In this document: one piece after another, positions 32,795-41,810 of the stretch
How the letters are laid out: each line of letters begins with the position of its first letter
Numbering within the stretch: position 1 is the stretch's first letter
Assembly: GCF_030127145.1 (NCBI RefSeq)
Contig: NZ_CP126159.1
Coordinates: forward strand, 248,001 to 312,000
Length of the DNA: 64,000 bases
Direction: 5' to 3'
Source of the DNA: Halobaculum halobium
Lineage (GTDB): Archaea > Halobacteriota > Halobacteria > Halobacteriales > Haloferacaceae
Position numbers and translations under genes: made by a program
The notes under the pieces: model-generated
Seen by the model: the letters and a program-made list of their open reading frames with translations, nothing else
The model's database searches: none
What the model was told of the DNA's origin: nothing

Positions 32795-33829
32795 TCAGCG
32801 CTCGGACCACTCCAGCACGGTCGCCGCCCAGGTGTAGCCGGTGCCGGCCGCGAGGAACAGCACCACGTCGCCGTCGGCGACGCGGTCGCGGTCGAGCCCC
32901 TCGCGAAGCGCGAGCGCTTGGTCGGCGCTCTGGACGTGACCGTAGTCGTCGAGGTAGTAGGCCTCCCGCTCGTCGACGCTGAGCTCGGCGCAGAGATACT
33001 CGTGGAACGACCGCTTCATGTGAGTCAGCGCCAGGAAGTCGATGTCGTCGCGATCGTACCCGGAGTCGGCGAGCGCGTCGTCGGCGACCGACAGGAACGA
33101 CGGCGCCGACACGTCCGCCAGTCGTTCCTTCATGTCGTCCGGATCGGGAACCGTCAGCGTGTGTTCGCCCCCGTCGACCGTCTCGCGGCTCGGCGGCCTC
33201 GCCGACCCGCCCGCGGGCATCACCACGTCGCGGGAGAAGCTGCCGTCGGTCGTCGCCGCCGACTCGCGGACGACGGCGCGGGTGCGGTCGTCGACGGGGT
33301 CGGCCTCCAGCACTGTTGCGGCGGCGCCCGAGCCGAAGTTGAACATGAAGCTCGCGTCCTCGTCGGCGTAGTCGACGAGGTCCTCCTCGCGACTCGCCGT
33401 GACGAGCAGCGCGCAATCCACGTCGCCGACGCGGAGCTGAGCCGCGGTGTGGCGAATCGCGATAGGCGCGCCCGCACACAGCGCGTACGACTCGTGTGCG
33501 TAGGCGTCGTCCGCGCCGAGGCGTTCTGCCACGTCGGCGGCGGCAGACCAGACGACGTGGTCCTTGTACTCGCTGCCGTGGTACAAGATCAGATCGAGGT
33601 CGCCGGCGTCGAGGCCGGCGTCCGACAGCGCCTCCCGCCCCGCCGCGAGACACATGTCCGTGACGTGGTCGTCGTCCGGGGGGCAGACGCGCTTCTCGCG
33701 CATGCCCATCTTCTCGACGACGACCTCGTCGGGGATCCCGCTGATCCCGGCGATCTCCTCGCCGGTCAACACCTCGTCGGGCACGTACGTCCCGAGGCCG
33801 GTGAGGCCGACGGGTCGGCTGTCAGCCAT
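32795..33829 (-). CDS. 3-oxoacyl-ACP synthase III / thiolase-fold enzyme
   Basis: 344 residues. FabH-like thiolase fold: GLGTYVPDEVLTGEEIA at the start, the active-site Cys in ESYALCAGAPIAI (about 117-129), LFNFGSGAAATVL-type nucleotide loop (FMFNFGSGAAATVLEAD) and the C-terminal GHVQSADQALAL in place of the classical GN(T/H)SAAS motif. This kind of divergent KAS III is often an acyl-CoA condensing or scavenging enzyme, not fatty acid initiation, which haloarchaea lack. It overlaps LivM by 8 bp, tying it to the branched-chain-type transporter. Confidence 0.85.
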   Translation of the reverse strand: MADSRPVGLTGLGTYVPDEVLTGEEIAGISGIPDEVVVEKMGMREKRVCPPDDDHVTDMCLAAGREALSDAGLDAGDLDLILYHGSEYKDHVVWSAAADVAERLGADDAYAHESYALCAGAPIAIRHTAAQLRVGDVDCALLVTASREEDLVDYADEDASFMFNFGSGAAATVLEADPVDDRTRAVVRESAATTDGSFSRDVVMPAGGSARPPSRETVDGGEHTLTVPDPDDMKERLADVSAPSFLSVADDALADSGYDRDDIDFLALTHMKRSFHEYLCAELSVDEREAYYLDDYGHVQSADQALALREGLDRDRVADGDVVLFLAAGTGYTWAATVLEWSER

Positions 33830-35156
33830 CGAACCACCGCCGGAGCCGGCGCGGGACGGCCTTCGCGAGCGTGCCGCCCATGCGGTCGCGGGCGGTACCG
33901 AGCAGTCCGTTCGGCACGTACAACACGAACAGCACGAACAGCAGGCCGACGTACAGCGCGGCGTGGCCGTTCAGGAACGTGTCGATGGCCTCGGCGACGG
34001 TGAGTCCGTTGTAGATCTCGGTCGCCAGCGTCGCGTCGCCGACGTTCGCGCGGAGGTACGGCAGCAGGCCGCCCCCGCCGCCCTCCTTCGAGAGGAACTC
34101 GCGGACGGTCGCGTCGAACAGTTCGCCGTACAACGGGCCGGCGAGCGTGCCGAAGCCGCCGATGATTGACACCAGCAGCGCGTCGCCGGCGACGAGGAAG
34201 TAGAAGCCGTTCTCGGGCGTCACCGACCGCCGGAACCCCACGAACAGCGCGCCGGCGATCCCGGCGAAGAAGCCCGAGGCGACGAACGCCCCGAGCTTGT
34301 ACGCGTAGGTGTTGTAGCCGATCGCTCTGGCGCGCTCCTCGTTCTCGCGGATCGCGATCAGCGTCCGCCCGAACGGCGAGTGGACGAGCCGCTGGAGCGC
34401 GAGATAACAGACGAGCACGACGGCGCCGACCGCGTAGAACGACACCTCCGTCGGCGAGAGGGTGATGAACCCGAACAGCCCCTCGACCGAGTCGCCGGTG
34501 AGCTGTCCGATCGCGACCGAAAGGCCGTCGACCCACGGGACGCCGATCCGGAATCCCTCCAGCGTCCCGGTGACGGCGACGCCGTCCCGGGGCGCCGAAC
34601 TCACGAAGTCCCAGTCGCGGACGAACACGTACAGCACCTGCGAGAATCCGAGGGTGATCATCGCGAAGTAGACGCCCGACAGCCGGAACGACACGCTGCC
34701 GATCGCGACCGCGAGCGCCGCGGCGGCGACACCCGCGAGGACGAGCAGCAGCATGAACGGCGTCTCCGGCCCCAGCAGCGGGATCTTCCCGTTGGCCGCG
34801 AGCGCGACGAGGTAGGCGCCGGTGCCGTAGAACGCCGCGTGGCCAAAGGAGAGGTAGCCGGTGTAGCCGCTGATGAAGTCGAACGACATCGCGAACAGCG
34901 CGAAGAACAACACGACGACGAGCGTCTCGATCCGCGGCAGCACCGCGGTAACCTCCGCGGACAGCCCGGAGTTCACGAGCAGCGTGTACACGCCGGGGTA
35001 CGCGGCGAACGCCAACACGACGACCAGGTGAACGAGGTGCTCCTCGGCGTACCGCCGGTACCAGGCGGTCTCGCTGCCGACGGCGCTTGCGACGTGGTCG
35101 GTCGCCGTCGGGCCGTCGTCTGTGACGGCCTCGGCAGATTCGCCGCCGTCGGTCAC
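33822..35156 (-). CDS. Branched-chain amino acid-type ABC transporter permease LivM
   Basis: 444 residues from GTG 35156. Polar N-terminus (about 45 residues) then eight to ten hydrophobic helices, with the family marks FISGYTGYLSFGHAAFYGTGAY, TLGFSQVLYVFV and the EAA-like cytoplasmic loop RTLIAIRENEERARAIGYNTYAYKL. Works with LivH, LivF, LivG and LivK encoded upstream. The 8-bp overlap with the KAS III-like gene continues the operon. The substrate may be a branched-chain amino acid, but this transporter class also imports aromatic or other acids. Confidence 0.9.
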   Translation of the reverse strand: MTDGGESAEAVTDDGPTATDHVASAVGSETAWYRRYAEEHLVHLVVVLAFAAYPGVYTLLVNSGLSAEVTAVLPRIETLVVVLFFALFAMSFDFISGYTGYLSFGHAAFYGTGAYLVALAANGKIPLLGPETPFMLLLVLAGVAAAALAVAIGSVSFRLSGVYFAMITLGFSQVLYVFVRDWDFVSSAPRDGVAVTGTLEGFRIGVPWVDGLSVAIGQLTGDSVEGLFGFITLSPTEVSFYAVGAVVLVCYLALQRLVHSPFGRTLIAIRENEERARAIGYNTYAYKLGAFVASGFFAGIAGALFVGFRRSVTPENGFYFLVAGDALLVSIIGGFGTLAGPLYGELFDATVREFLSKEGGGGGLLPYLRANVGDATLATEIYNGLTVAEAIDTFLNGHAALYVGLLFVLFVLYVPNGLLGTARDRMGGTLAKAVPRRLRRWFDG

Positions 35157-35226
35157 GTTCGTGTCGTCGGGCGCGGTCGCATCGCCGGTCGAACGGCCCT
35201 CGGAATCGTCGGCGGAATCGGGATCG

Positions 35227-36285
35227 CTAATGGCCCCCCACCTCCGAGACGCCGTACAGTCCCTGCGGCTTCACAATCAGCGTGAGCACGAGCACGAGAA
35301 ACACCACCATCTCCGGCAGGCCGGTGAAGTCGACGAAGTTCTGGAACCACCACGTCATCGACGAGTCGACGAGGCCGACGATCAGCGCCGCGACGACGGT
35401 GCCGCGGAACGTCCCGAGCCCGCCGACGATCACGACGACGAACGCCGGGAGCAGCGTCTCGGCCGCCAGCGGCACCGATGCGCCCCACGAAGGGTCCCAC
35501 GCGAGCAACACGCCGGCGGCGCCGGCGATGCCCGTTCCGAGCGCGAACACGACGGTGAAGACGCGGTTCACGTCGACACCCAGCGCCGACAACATCTCGC
35601 TGTCCTCGCCGCCGGCGCGCACGAACAGCCCGTACCGCGTCCGGGTGAGAAACAGGTACACGCCGGTGACGGTCAGCACGCCGAAGAGGATCTGGAACAG
35701 CTCCAATCCGCTCGCGGAGACGCCGGCGACCCCGACAGAGTTCGCGAGGAACGCCGGCTTCGTCCCGAGCACGTCCTGCCACACGGTCGTCGGCTGTAGC
35801 CCGTAGAAGAGCACGAGGATGCGCGCGAGCTCGTCGAGTACCAGCGTCACGCCGAAGGTGAGCAGGATCTGATACAGCGGCGGTCGATCGTATATCGGCC
35901 GAACGAGTCCGATCTCCAGCCCGCCGCCGAGCGCCGCCAGCGCGCCGAAGGCGACGACCACGGCGACCCCGAACGCGAGCAGCCGTCCGACCCCGCCGGT
36001 CGACTGCGCGACCGTCGCGACGAGCACGAGCCCGCCGAGGTACGCGCCGAGCATCGTCAGCGAGCCGTGGGCGAAGTTGAGCACGCCCATCAGCCCGAAC
36101 ACGAGCGTCAGCCCGGCGGCGATCATCACGTAGAGGCTCGCCTCAGCGATCCCGCGGACGATCACGTCGGCGAGCGTCGCCGGCGAGAGGAACTCGATCA
36201 ACGCGTCCGCGAACTGCAGCGGGAGCGCCGCCCCGACGGGCGCGACCGGCGCCAGCGACGCGGTCGCCTGTGCGATCGCGCTCAT
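35227..36285 (-). CDS. Branched-chain amino acid-type ABC transporter permease LivH
   Basis: 352 residues. Integral membrane protein with the LivH start EASLYVMIAAGLTLVFGLMGVLNFAHGSL and cytoplasmic motif GLVRPIYDRPPLYQILLTFG, plus the later GGEDSEMLSALGVDVNRVFT segment with the EAA-like loop. Overlaps livF by 4 bp (ATGA) upstream; livM follows after 70 bp. Confidence 0.92.
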   Translation of the reverse strand: MSAIAQATASLAPVAPVGAALPLQFADALIEFLSPATLADVIVRGIAEASLYVMIAAGLTLVFGLMGVLNFAHGSLTMLGAYLGGLVLVATVAQSTGGVGRLLAFGVAVVVAFGALAALGGGLEIGLVRPIYDRPPLYQILLTFGVTLVLDELARILVLFYGLQPTTVWQDVLGTKPAFLANSVGVAGVSASGLELFQILFGVLTVTGVYLFLTRTRYGLFVRAGGEDSEMLSALGVDVNRVFTVVFALGTGIAGAAGVLLAWDPSWGASVPLAAETLLPAFVVVIVGGLGTFRGTVVAALIVGLVDSSMTWWFQNFVDFTGLPEMVVFLVLVLTLIVKPQGLYGVSEVGGH

Positions 36286-37067
36286 GCCGAGAGGTACCTC
36301 CGGAGTCGCTCGCCCTCGGCGCTGACGGCGTCGGTGTCGCCCTCGTCGACGACGGTGCCGTGATCCAGCACGTAGAACCGATCCGCCACGTCGAGCGCGA
36401 GCGGGAGGTTCTGTTCGACTAACAGCATCGTCGTGTCCGCGGCCGCCTCGGTCAGCGCGTCCGCGACCGCTTCGACGATGAGCGGCGCCAGCCCCTCGCT
36501 GGGCTCGTCGACCAGCAGCAGGTCGTTGTCGCCGACGAGTCCGCGGGCGATGGCCAGCATCTGCTGTTGGCCGCCGGAGAGGTCACCCGCCTTCGCGCCC
36601 TTTCGGTCTCGGAGGTCGGGGAACGTCTCGAAAGCCAGGTCCAGCGCCGCGTCGGCGTCGTCGGAATCGGGGACCGCGACACGGACGTTTTCTTCGACCG
36701 TGAGCTGTCCGAACATCCGCCGGTCCTCGGGGATCCAGCCGAGTCCGCGGGCGGCGACCTCGTGGGTCTCCCGGCCGACGAGCTCCTCGCCGCGATACTC
36801 GATCGACCCCTCGCGGGGAGGCGTCAGTTGCAGCACCGAGCGCAGCGTCGTCGTCTTGCCGACGCCGTTGCGCCCCATCAGCGCGACGACCTCGCCCTCG
36901 TACACCTCGAGGTCGACCCCCTCGAGCACGTGGCTGTCGCCGTAGTACGTCTCGACGCCCGACAACGAGAGGAGCGGGTCACCGCGCTCCGCCGTCTGCG
37001 ACGCAGTGTCGTCGTGAGCGTCTGTGTCTGCATCCGTACTCACGTCCGCGTTCGCTCCTGTACTCAC
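36282..37067 (-). CDS. Branched-chain amino acid-type ABC transporter ATPase LivF
   Basis: 261 residues. After an acidic N-terminus, an ABC ATPase: Walker A GRNGVGKTTTL (about 70-80), signature LSGGQQQMLAIARGL, Walker B LLLVDEPSEGLAPL and switch His later (VEQNLPLALDVADR). The EPSEGLAPLIVE sequence is the LivF mark. Overlaps both neighbours as ATGA, so translation of the set is coupled. Confidence 0.93.
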   Translation of the reverse strand: MSTGANADVSTDADTDAHDDTASQTAERGDPLLSLSGVETYYGDSHVLEGVDLEVYEGEVVALMGRNGVGKTTTLRSVLQLTPPREGSIEYRGEELVGRETHEVAARGLGWIPEDRRMFGQLTVEENVRVAVPDSDDADAALDLAFETFPDLRDRKGAKAGDLSGGQQQMLAIARGLVGDNDLLLVDEPSEGLAPLIVEAVADALTEAAADTTMLLVEQNLPLALDVADRFYVLDHGTVVDEGDTDAVSAEGERLRRYLSA

Positions 37068-37912
37068 GCCGCTTCACCTCCGTCCCCGGCGCTACCGGGC
37101 TCGTAACCGCCCAGATAGGCCCGTTGGACTGCGGGGTCGTCCCTGACGGCCGCGGGCTCGTCGTCCGCGATCACCGCGCCTTGGTTGAGCACGACGACGC
37201 GGTCGGACACCTCCATCACGATGTCCATGTTGTGCTCGACGAGCAGCACGGCGTGGTCGGTCGCGACGTCCTCGATCAGGTCGACGACGCGGTCGACGCT
37301 CTCGGAGGAGACGCCGGCGTTGGGCTCGTCGAGGAGGAGCACGTCCGGGTCGCCCGCGAGCGCGACGCCGACCTCTAGTTGGCGCTTGGCCCCGTGCGAG
37401 AGCGCACTGGCCGGCTCCTCGGCGCGGTCCGCCAAGTCGACGCGGTCGAGAATCCCGTACGCCTCCTCGATGTACCGGTCGAGCTGTCGGGCGTTGCGCC
37501 AGAAGTTCGCTCCGTCGCCGCCGGCGGCCTGCGCGGCGACGCGGACGTTCTCCAGCACGGTCGAGTTCGGAAACACGTTCGTCACTTGATACGACCGGTG
37601 GACGCCGAGCGACGCGATTTCGTGTGGTGCGGCGCCGGTGATGTCGCGCCAGCTGTCTGCGTCGCCCTCGTCGGATTCGTTCCTCGCGTCCGCCCCGTCG
37701 TCGGCGGTGTTGACGGGGCTGTCCTCCGCCCGGAGTTCGACGGTACCCGCTGTTGGGGTGAGGACCCCCGTGAGGAGGTTGAAGAACGTCGTCTTACCGG
37801 CGCCGTTGGGACCGATGAGCGAGCACAGTTCGTTGCTGTCGAGCGCGAAGTCCACGTCGTCGACGGCGGTGAGTCCGCCGAACCGCTTCGTGAGACCGCT
37901 CGTTCGGAGCAT
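37064..37912 (-). CDS. Branched-chain amino acid-type ABC transporter ATPase LivG
   Basis: 282 residues. Walker A GPNGAGKTTFFNLLTG (about 34-49), the Asp/Glu-rich insert at 65-90, HRSYQVTNVFPNSTVLENVR (LivG mark), signature LSHGAKRQLEVGVALAGD, and Walker B VLLLDEPNAGVSSE. The acidic insert after Walker A is longer than in bacterial LivG and typical of halophile adaptation. ATG follows directly after the binding-protein stop (TAGATG). Confidence 0.93.
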   Translation of the reverse strand: MLRTSGLTKRFGGLTAVDDVDFALDSNELCSLIGPNGAGKTTFFNLLTGVLTPTAGTVELRAEDSPVNTADDGADARNESDEGDADSWRDITGAAPHEIASLGVHRSYQVTNVFPNSTVLENVRVAAQAAGGDGANFWRNARQLDRYIEEAYGILDRVDLADRAEEPASALSHGAKRQLEVGVALAGDPDVLLLDEPNAGVSSESVDRVVDLIEDVATDHAVLLVEHNMDIVMEVSDRVVVLNQGAVIADDEPAAVRDDPAVQRAYLGGYEPGSAGDGGEAA

Positions 37913-39346
37913 CTACAGCGAGCAGCCCATGTCGTCGCTGTCGGCCGGGATCGTCGTCTCGTCGGCCGAGATACGCGCGACGGGATCGCTCGGCTGAACG
38001 GCCGCCCCCCAGGCGTCGCTCCACTCGTCGGCGGTGGGGACCACGTCCGCGACAGTCATTTGCGAACGGGCCTGGTTATTGTACTCTTGGAAGGTGTACG
38101 CGTCCGTTCCCTTCGGCGTGTCGGCGACGGTCATGCCGCGCAGCGCCTCTGCAATGTCCGCGCCGTCGGTCGATCCGCTCGCCTCCACCCCCTGCACGAT
38201 CGCGGAGGCGGCAGTGAACGTCCCGGACGTGAACAGGTCGGGAACCCGTCCGTACGCGTTCACGTAGCCGTCGACGAACGTCGAGTTGATCTCGTTGTCG
38301 TACTGATTCCAGTGGTAGCGGGTGGTGAAGGGTCCGACGCCGAGCCCGTCGAGCTTCTCCTGGGTGAGCGGTTCCCCTAGCTGGTTCTGGAGTAGCCCGC
38401 CGATGACGTTGTTCGTGATGGCCGTCGCGAATCCGCCGAACACCGTGAAGTCGTAGTCGCCCTGCAGGTACGTCGTGAACAGCGACGGAAGCGTCGCGAC
38501 GGTGAACCCGCCGACGATTCCCTCGGCGCCCGCTTCGACGGCGTTGTCGAGCAGCCCCTCCCACTCGCTGTACCCCTGCGGGACGAAGCGCTTGCCGACG
38601 ATCTCGACGCCCTCGTTCGTGAGCACCTGCTCGTAGTTGTTGACGACGGCGCGACCGAACGAGTAGTCGGCGCCGAAGAGGTACACCCGCGACACGTCCG
38701 ACTCTTGGGCGACGTACTTTCCGCCCGAGCGGGCGTCCATCGCCGTGTTCTCGGACGCGCGAAACACCATGTCGCTGCAGGTTTCAGAATCGCCGGTGAT
38801 CGACGCCGACGCCGCCGGCCCCGCCATGTACGGAACACCGGCCTGTTGGGCGACGGTCGTGCTCACGCGGCTAGCGGCGCCCGACGAGGCGCAGCCGAAC
38901 AGCATGTCGACCTCCTCGTCCGTGACGAGGTTCGTCGCGAGCGTCTGGGACGTATCCGCAGAGAACTGGGTGTCGCGGATGTACAGCTCGTAGTCGACGT
39001 CGCCGACGGTGACGGTCTGGCTTCCGGTCTCAGCCGTCACCGACGGCTCGGCGCCGGCCTTGTACCCGAGCCCGGAGGAGAACCCCCACAGCGCCTGTTG
39101 ACCGTAGTACTGAAGATCGCCCGAGATGGGCTGGAGCACGCCGATCTTCACCGTTCCCGACGCCCCGCCCGAACTCCCCGTCGTTGTCCCGTCCATGTCG
39201 TCGCTTGCCTCCGTGTCTGCCGCAGTAGTATCAGCACTGGTCTCGGTCTCGTCGCCGCCGTTGCCGCCGGCACAGCCGGCCAATCCGGCGATGCCCGTCG
39301 CACCCAGCGCGGCCAGCGTCCGCCGTCGTGTGATACGATCGCTCAT
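37913..39346 (-). CDS. Branched-chain amino acid-type substrate-binding Tat lipoprotein LivK
   Basis: 477 residues. Twin-arginine signal TRRRTLAALGATGIAGLAGC with lipid Cys at about 26, then an acidic Thr/Asp linker to about 60. The periplasmic-binding-protein type 1 body begins TVKIGVLQPISGDLQYYGQQ and contains MLFGCASSGAASRVSTTVAQ and RVYLFGADYSFGRAVVNNYE, as in ligand receptors of the Liv/ANF class. It is the first gene of a ten-gene run (livK, G, F, H, M, KAS III-like, acyl-CoA dehydrogenase, ApgM-like, SelD-like, NMNAT-like). A TATA-like CATATTAA (minus strand) lies about 45 nt upstream. Confidence 0.9.
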   Translation of the reverse strand: MSDRITRRRTLAALGATGIAGLAGCAGGNGGDETETSADTTAADTEASDDMDGTTTGSSGGASGTVKIGVLQPISGDLQYYGQQALWGFSSGLGYKAGAEPSVTAETGSQTVTVGDVDYELYIRDTQFSADTSQTLATNLVTDEEVDMLFGCASSGAASRVSTTVAQQAGVPYMAGPAASASITGDSETCSDMVFRASENTAMDARSGGKYVAQESDVSRVYLFGADYSFGRAVVNNYEQVLTNEGVEIVGKRFVPQGYSEWEGLLDNAVEAGAEGIVGGFTVATLPSLFTTYLQGDYDFTVFGGFATAITNNVIGGLLQNQLGEPLTQEKLDGLGVGPFTTRYHWNQYDNEINSTFVDGYVNAYGRVPDLFTSGTFTAASAIVQGVEASGSTDGADIAEALRGMTVADTPKGTDAYTFQEYNNQARSQMTVADVVPTADEWSDAWGAAVQPSDPVARISADETTIPADSDDMGCSL

Positions 39347-39433
39347 ACACTGCGGGACTGTGCGGTATCCGGCAAGAACTGCGTGGTTAATATGTGAACG
39401 AGCCCGGGGTCGCCGGGGTTTACGGGGAGCCTG

Positions 39434-41056
39434 TCACACGGGTCCTGCACGCTGTTCCGTTGCAACGTACTCGCGGGCGGCCTCCCGGATCACGTCCTCG
39501 GGGCCTTCGACGCACTCGCGACGGATGTCGGGGTACTGGCCGTCGAGTTCGCTGGCGACGTAGCCGTCGAGCTCCGCGACCTCGGCGACCGGCATCCCTT
39601 CGAGGTGCTCCGAGAGGAGGCTGGCGACGGCGCGGCTGACCGCACAGCTTTGGCTCTCGAAGGCGATCTCCTCGATGCGGTCGTCGGTGATCGTGACGTG
39701 GAACTCGCCGTCGTCGCCGCAGGTGGTCTCCTCGGAGGACTTCACGAACGTCGGGTCGGTGAGGCCGCCTTGGTTCTGCGGGTCGTAATGGTGCTCGCTG
39801 ATGAGATCGTGGTAGCGGTCGGACGTGAGGTAGTCGTCGAGATCGTCGCGGGCGGTGTCCACGACGTCGAGAAGGCGGTCGATTTCCGCGCGAGTGTTGT
39901 AGACGTAGAACGAAGCGCGGGCGGATCCTGGGATATCGAGGCGATCGTGCAGCGGTTGGGTGCAGTGATCGCCGGCGCGGATGGCGATCCCGCGATCGTT
40001 GAGGAGGCTGGAGAGGTCGTGCCCGTGGACGCCCTTGACGTTGAACGAGACGAGCCCGGCGCGTTCCTCGCCGACGTCGGGGCCGTACGTCCGGACGAAC
40101 TCGCGGTCGGCGAGTTCCCGCAGGAGGTACTGGGCGAGGTCGTTCTCGTGGGCGCGAACGGCTTCCATGCCGAGGTCTTCGAGGTAGTCGACGGCGGCGC
40201 CGAGTGCGATTCCCTCCGCGATGGGCGGGGTGCCGGCCTCGAACTTCCATGGGAGTTCGTTCCACGTCGAGTCGGAGAGGGTGACGTTCCGGATCATCTC
40301 CCCGCCGAACAGGAACGGGTCGAAGTCCTCCAAGATCGCTCTTTTCCCGTACAGCCCGCCGATACCGGTGGGGCCGGCGAACTTGTGGCCACTGAACGCG
40401 AAGAAGTCCGCGTCCATCGCCCCCACGTCGACGGGACGCGTCGGCGCGGACTGTGCGCCGTCGACGACCGCGTACGCGTCGTGGTCGTGCGCGAGCGCCA
40501 CGAGATCTTCGATGGGATTGATCGTGCCGAGGACGTTCGAGACGTGGGGCGCACACACGACCGCGGTGTCGTCGGTGATGAGGTCACGGGCGGCGTCCAT
40601 GTCGAGGTGCCCGTCGGCCGTGACGGGGATGTGGCGGACGGTCGCGCCCGTCCGCTTCGCGATCTGCTGCCAGGTGACCAGCGAAGCGTGGTGGTCCATC
40701 TCGGTGGCGACGATCTCGTCGTCGGCGTCGAGGCGCTGGCTGAGCCCGTACGCGACGAGGTTGATGCTCTCGGTGGTGTTCTTTGTAAAGACGATCTCCT
40801 CGCGACCGTCGGCGCCGAGGAACTCGGCGACCCGGTCGTGAGCCTGCTCGTACGCCACCGAGGCCTCGTAACTGAGCTCGTGGATCCCGCGATGGATGTT
40901 CGCGTTGTAGCCCGCGTAGAACTCCTCGAACACGTCGTACACCTGTCTGGGCGTGTGCGTGGTGGCGGCGTTGTCGAGATAGGTGAGAGGATGCCCGTTC
41001 ACCCGACGCTCGAGGACGGGGAAATCGTCGCGTATCTTCGACGCGTCGAAGGTCAT
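39434..41056 (-). CDS. Cysteine desulfurase (SufS) fused to a SufU/IscU-like scaffold domain
   Basis: 540 residues from ATG 41056. Residues 1-400 are a group II cysteine desulfurase: YLDNAATTHTPRQVYD at the start, PLP Lys in FSGHKFAGPTGIG, and active-site Cys in IRAGDHCTQPLHDRL. The last ~130 residues are SufU-like, with the three Cys ligands in TTCGDDGEF, SQSCAVSRA and RRECVEG. So one protein combines sulfur donor and Fe-S scaffold or sulfur acceptor; these are separate proteins in most organisms. It is divergent from a class I glutamine amidotransferase gene with only 40 bp between starts. Role: Fe-S cluster or thio-cofactor assembly. Confidence 0.9.
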   Translation of the reverse strand: MTFDASKIRDDFPVLERRVNGHPLTYLDNAATTHTPRQVYDVFEEFYAGYNANIHRGIHELSYEASVAYEQAHDRVAEFLGADGREEIVFTKNTTESINLVAYGLSQRLDADDEIVATEMDHHASLVTWQQIAKRTGATVRHIPVTADGHLDMDAARDLITDDTAVVCAPHVSNVLGTINPIEDLVALAHDHDAYAVVDGAQSAPTRPVDVGAMDADFFAFSGHKFAGPTGIGGLYGKRAILEDFDPFLFGGEMIRNVTLSDSTWNELPWKFEAGTPPIAEGIALGAAVDYLEDLGMEAVRAHENDLAQYLLRELADREFVRTYGPDVGEERAGLVSFNVKGVHGHDLSSLLNDRGIAIRAGDHCTQPLHDRLDIPGSARASFYVYNTRAEIDRLLDVVDTARDDLDDYLTSDRYHDLISEHHYDPQNQGGLTDPTFVKSSEETTCGDDGEFHVTITDDRIEEIAFESQSCAVSRAVASLLSEHLEGMPVAEVAELDGYVASELDGQYPDIRRECVEGPEDVIREAAREYVATEQRAGPV

Positions 41057-41096
41057 ATCTCCGTCCAGACAGCATGACCTCATAAATGACGCGCAC

Positions 41097-41735
41097 ATGA
41101 TCTTGGTACTCGATAACGCGGTCGACGGCGGCTACATGGCCGACGAGATCGCGCACTTCCTCCCCGACGCTCACGTGTACAACTATCCGAACGAGGACGG
41201 CGACCCGAGCCTCGCGGACGTGGACGGCGTCGTCATCGGCGGGAGCGAGGTCGGCGTGTACGACGAACCGGACCAACCGTGGATCACCGATCAAAAGCGG
41301 TTCGCGCGCCGCCTCGTTGAGGAGGGCGTGCCGACGCTCGGCATCTGCTTCGGCCACCAGATCCTGAACGCAGCGCTCGGCGGGTCAGTCGTGGACAGCG
41401 GGACGGCTCGCCTCCACCTCAGGGACGCCGAATTCGACGACGACGACCCCCTGTTCGACGGTGTCGAACCGACCGTCCCCGTTCTCCACTCCGACGTGGT
41501 CACGGAACTGGGGGAGGGCATGGAGCTCATCGGGCGCGCGGACTACTACGAGTACTTCGCTACCCGACACCGCGACAGTCCCGTGTGGTCCGTGCAGTAT
41601 CACCCCGAGTTCACGCCTCGGATCGTCGACGAGTACGACGGCTGGGAGGAGACCGACCGCTCCTTCGAAGAGTCCACCGCTACTCGAACGCTCAGGAACT
41701 TCGCGGACCTCGTGGAGTCGCACGGGAGCGATTGA
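41097..41735 (+). CDS. Class I glutamine amidotransferase (GuaA small subunit-like)
   Basis: 212 residues from ATG 41097. MILVLDNAVDGGYMADEI starts the flavodoxin-like fold; catalytic Cys in GICFGHQI (about 84-91) and the His/Glu pair in YHPEFT near 165. These resemble the glutaminase subunit of archaeal GMP synthase, GuaAa. The normal archaeal GuaAa is about 190 residues. No synthetase subunit (GuaAb) is near, so it could serve another amidotransferase. Divergent from the cysteine desulfurase gene. Confidence 0.85.
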   Translation: MILVLDNAVDGGYMADEIAHFLPDAHVYNYPNEDGDPSLADVDGVVIGGSEVGVYDEPDQPWITDQKRFARRLVEEGVPTLGICFGHQILNAALGGSVVDSGTARLHLRDAEFDDDDPLFDGVEPTVPVLHSDVVTELGEGMELIGRADYYEYFATRHRDSPVWSVQYHPEFTPRIVDEYDGWEETDRSFEESTATRTLRNFADLVESHGSD

Positions 41736-41810
41736 GCCCGACCCGTAGACTGACTCGCCGCGCCACGTCACCGGATCCCCAGCGTCGCCCCGGATGTCGA
41801 CGACCGCCCG

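Noticed and set aside
39420-40556. 378-codon Arg-rich minus-strand frame over the SufS-SufU gene
   Set aside because: Out-of-frame shadow of the same strand; composition is unlike any haloarchaeal protein.
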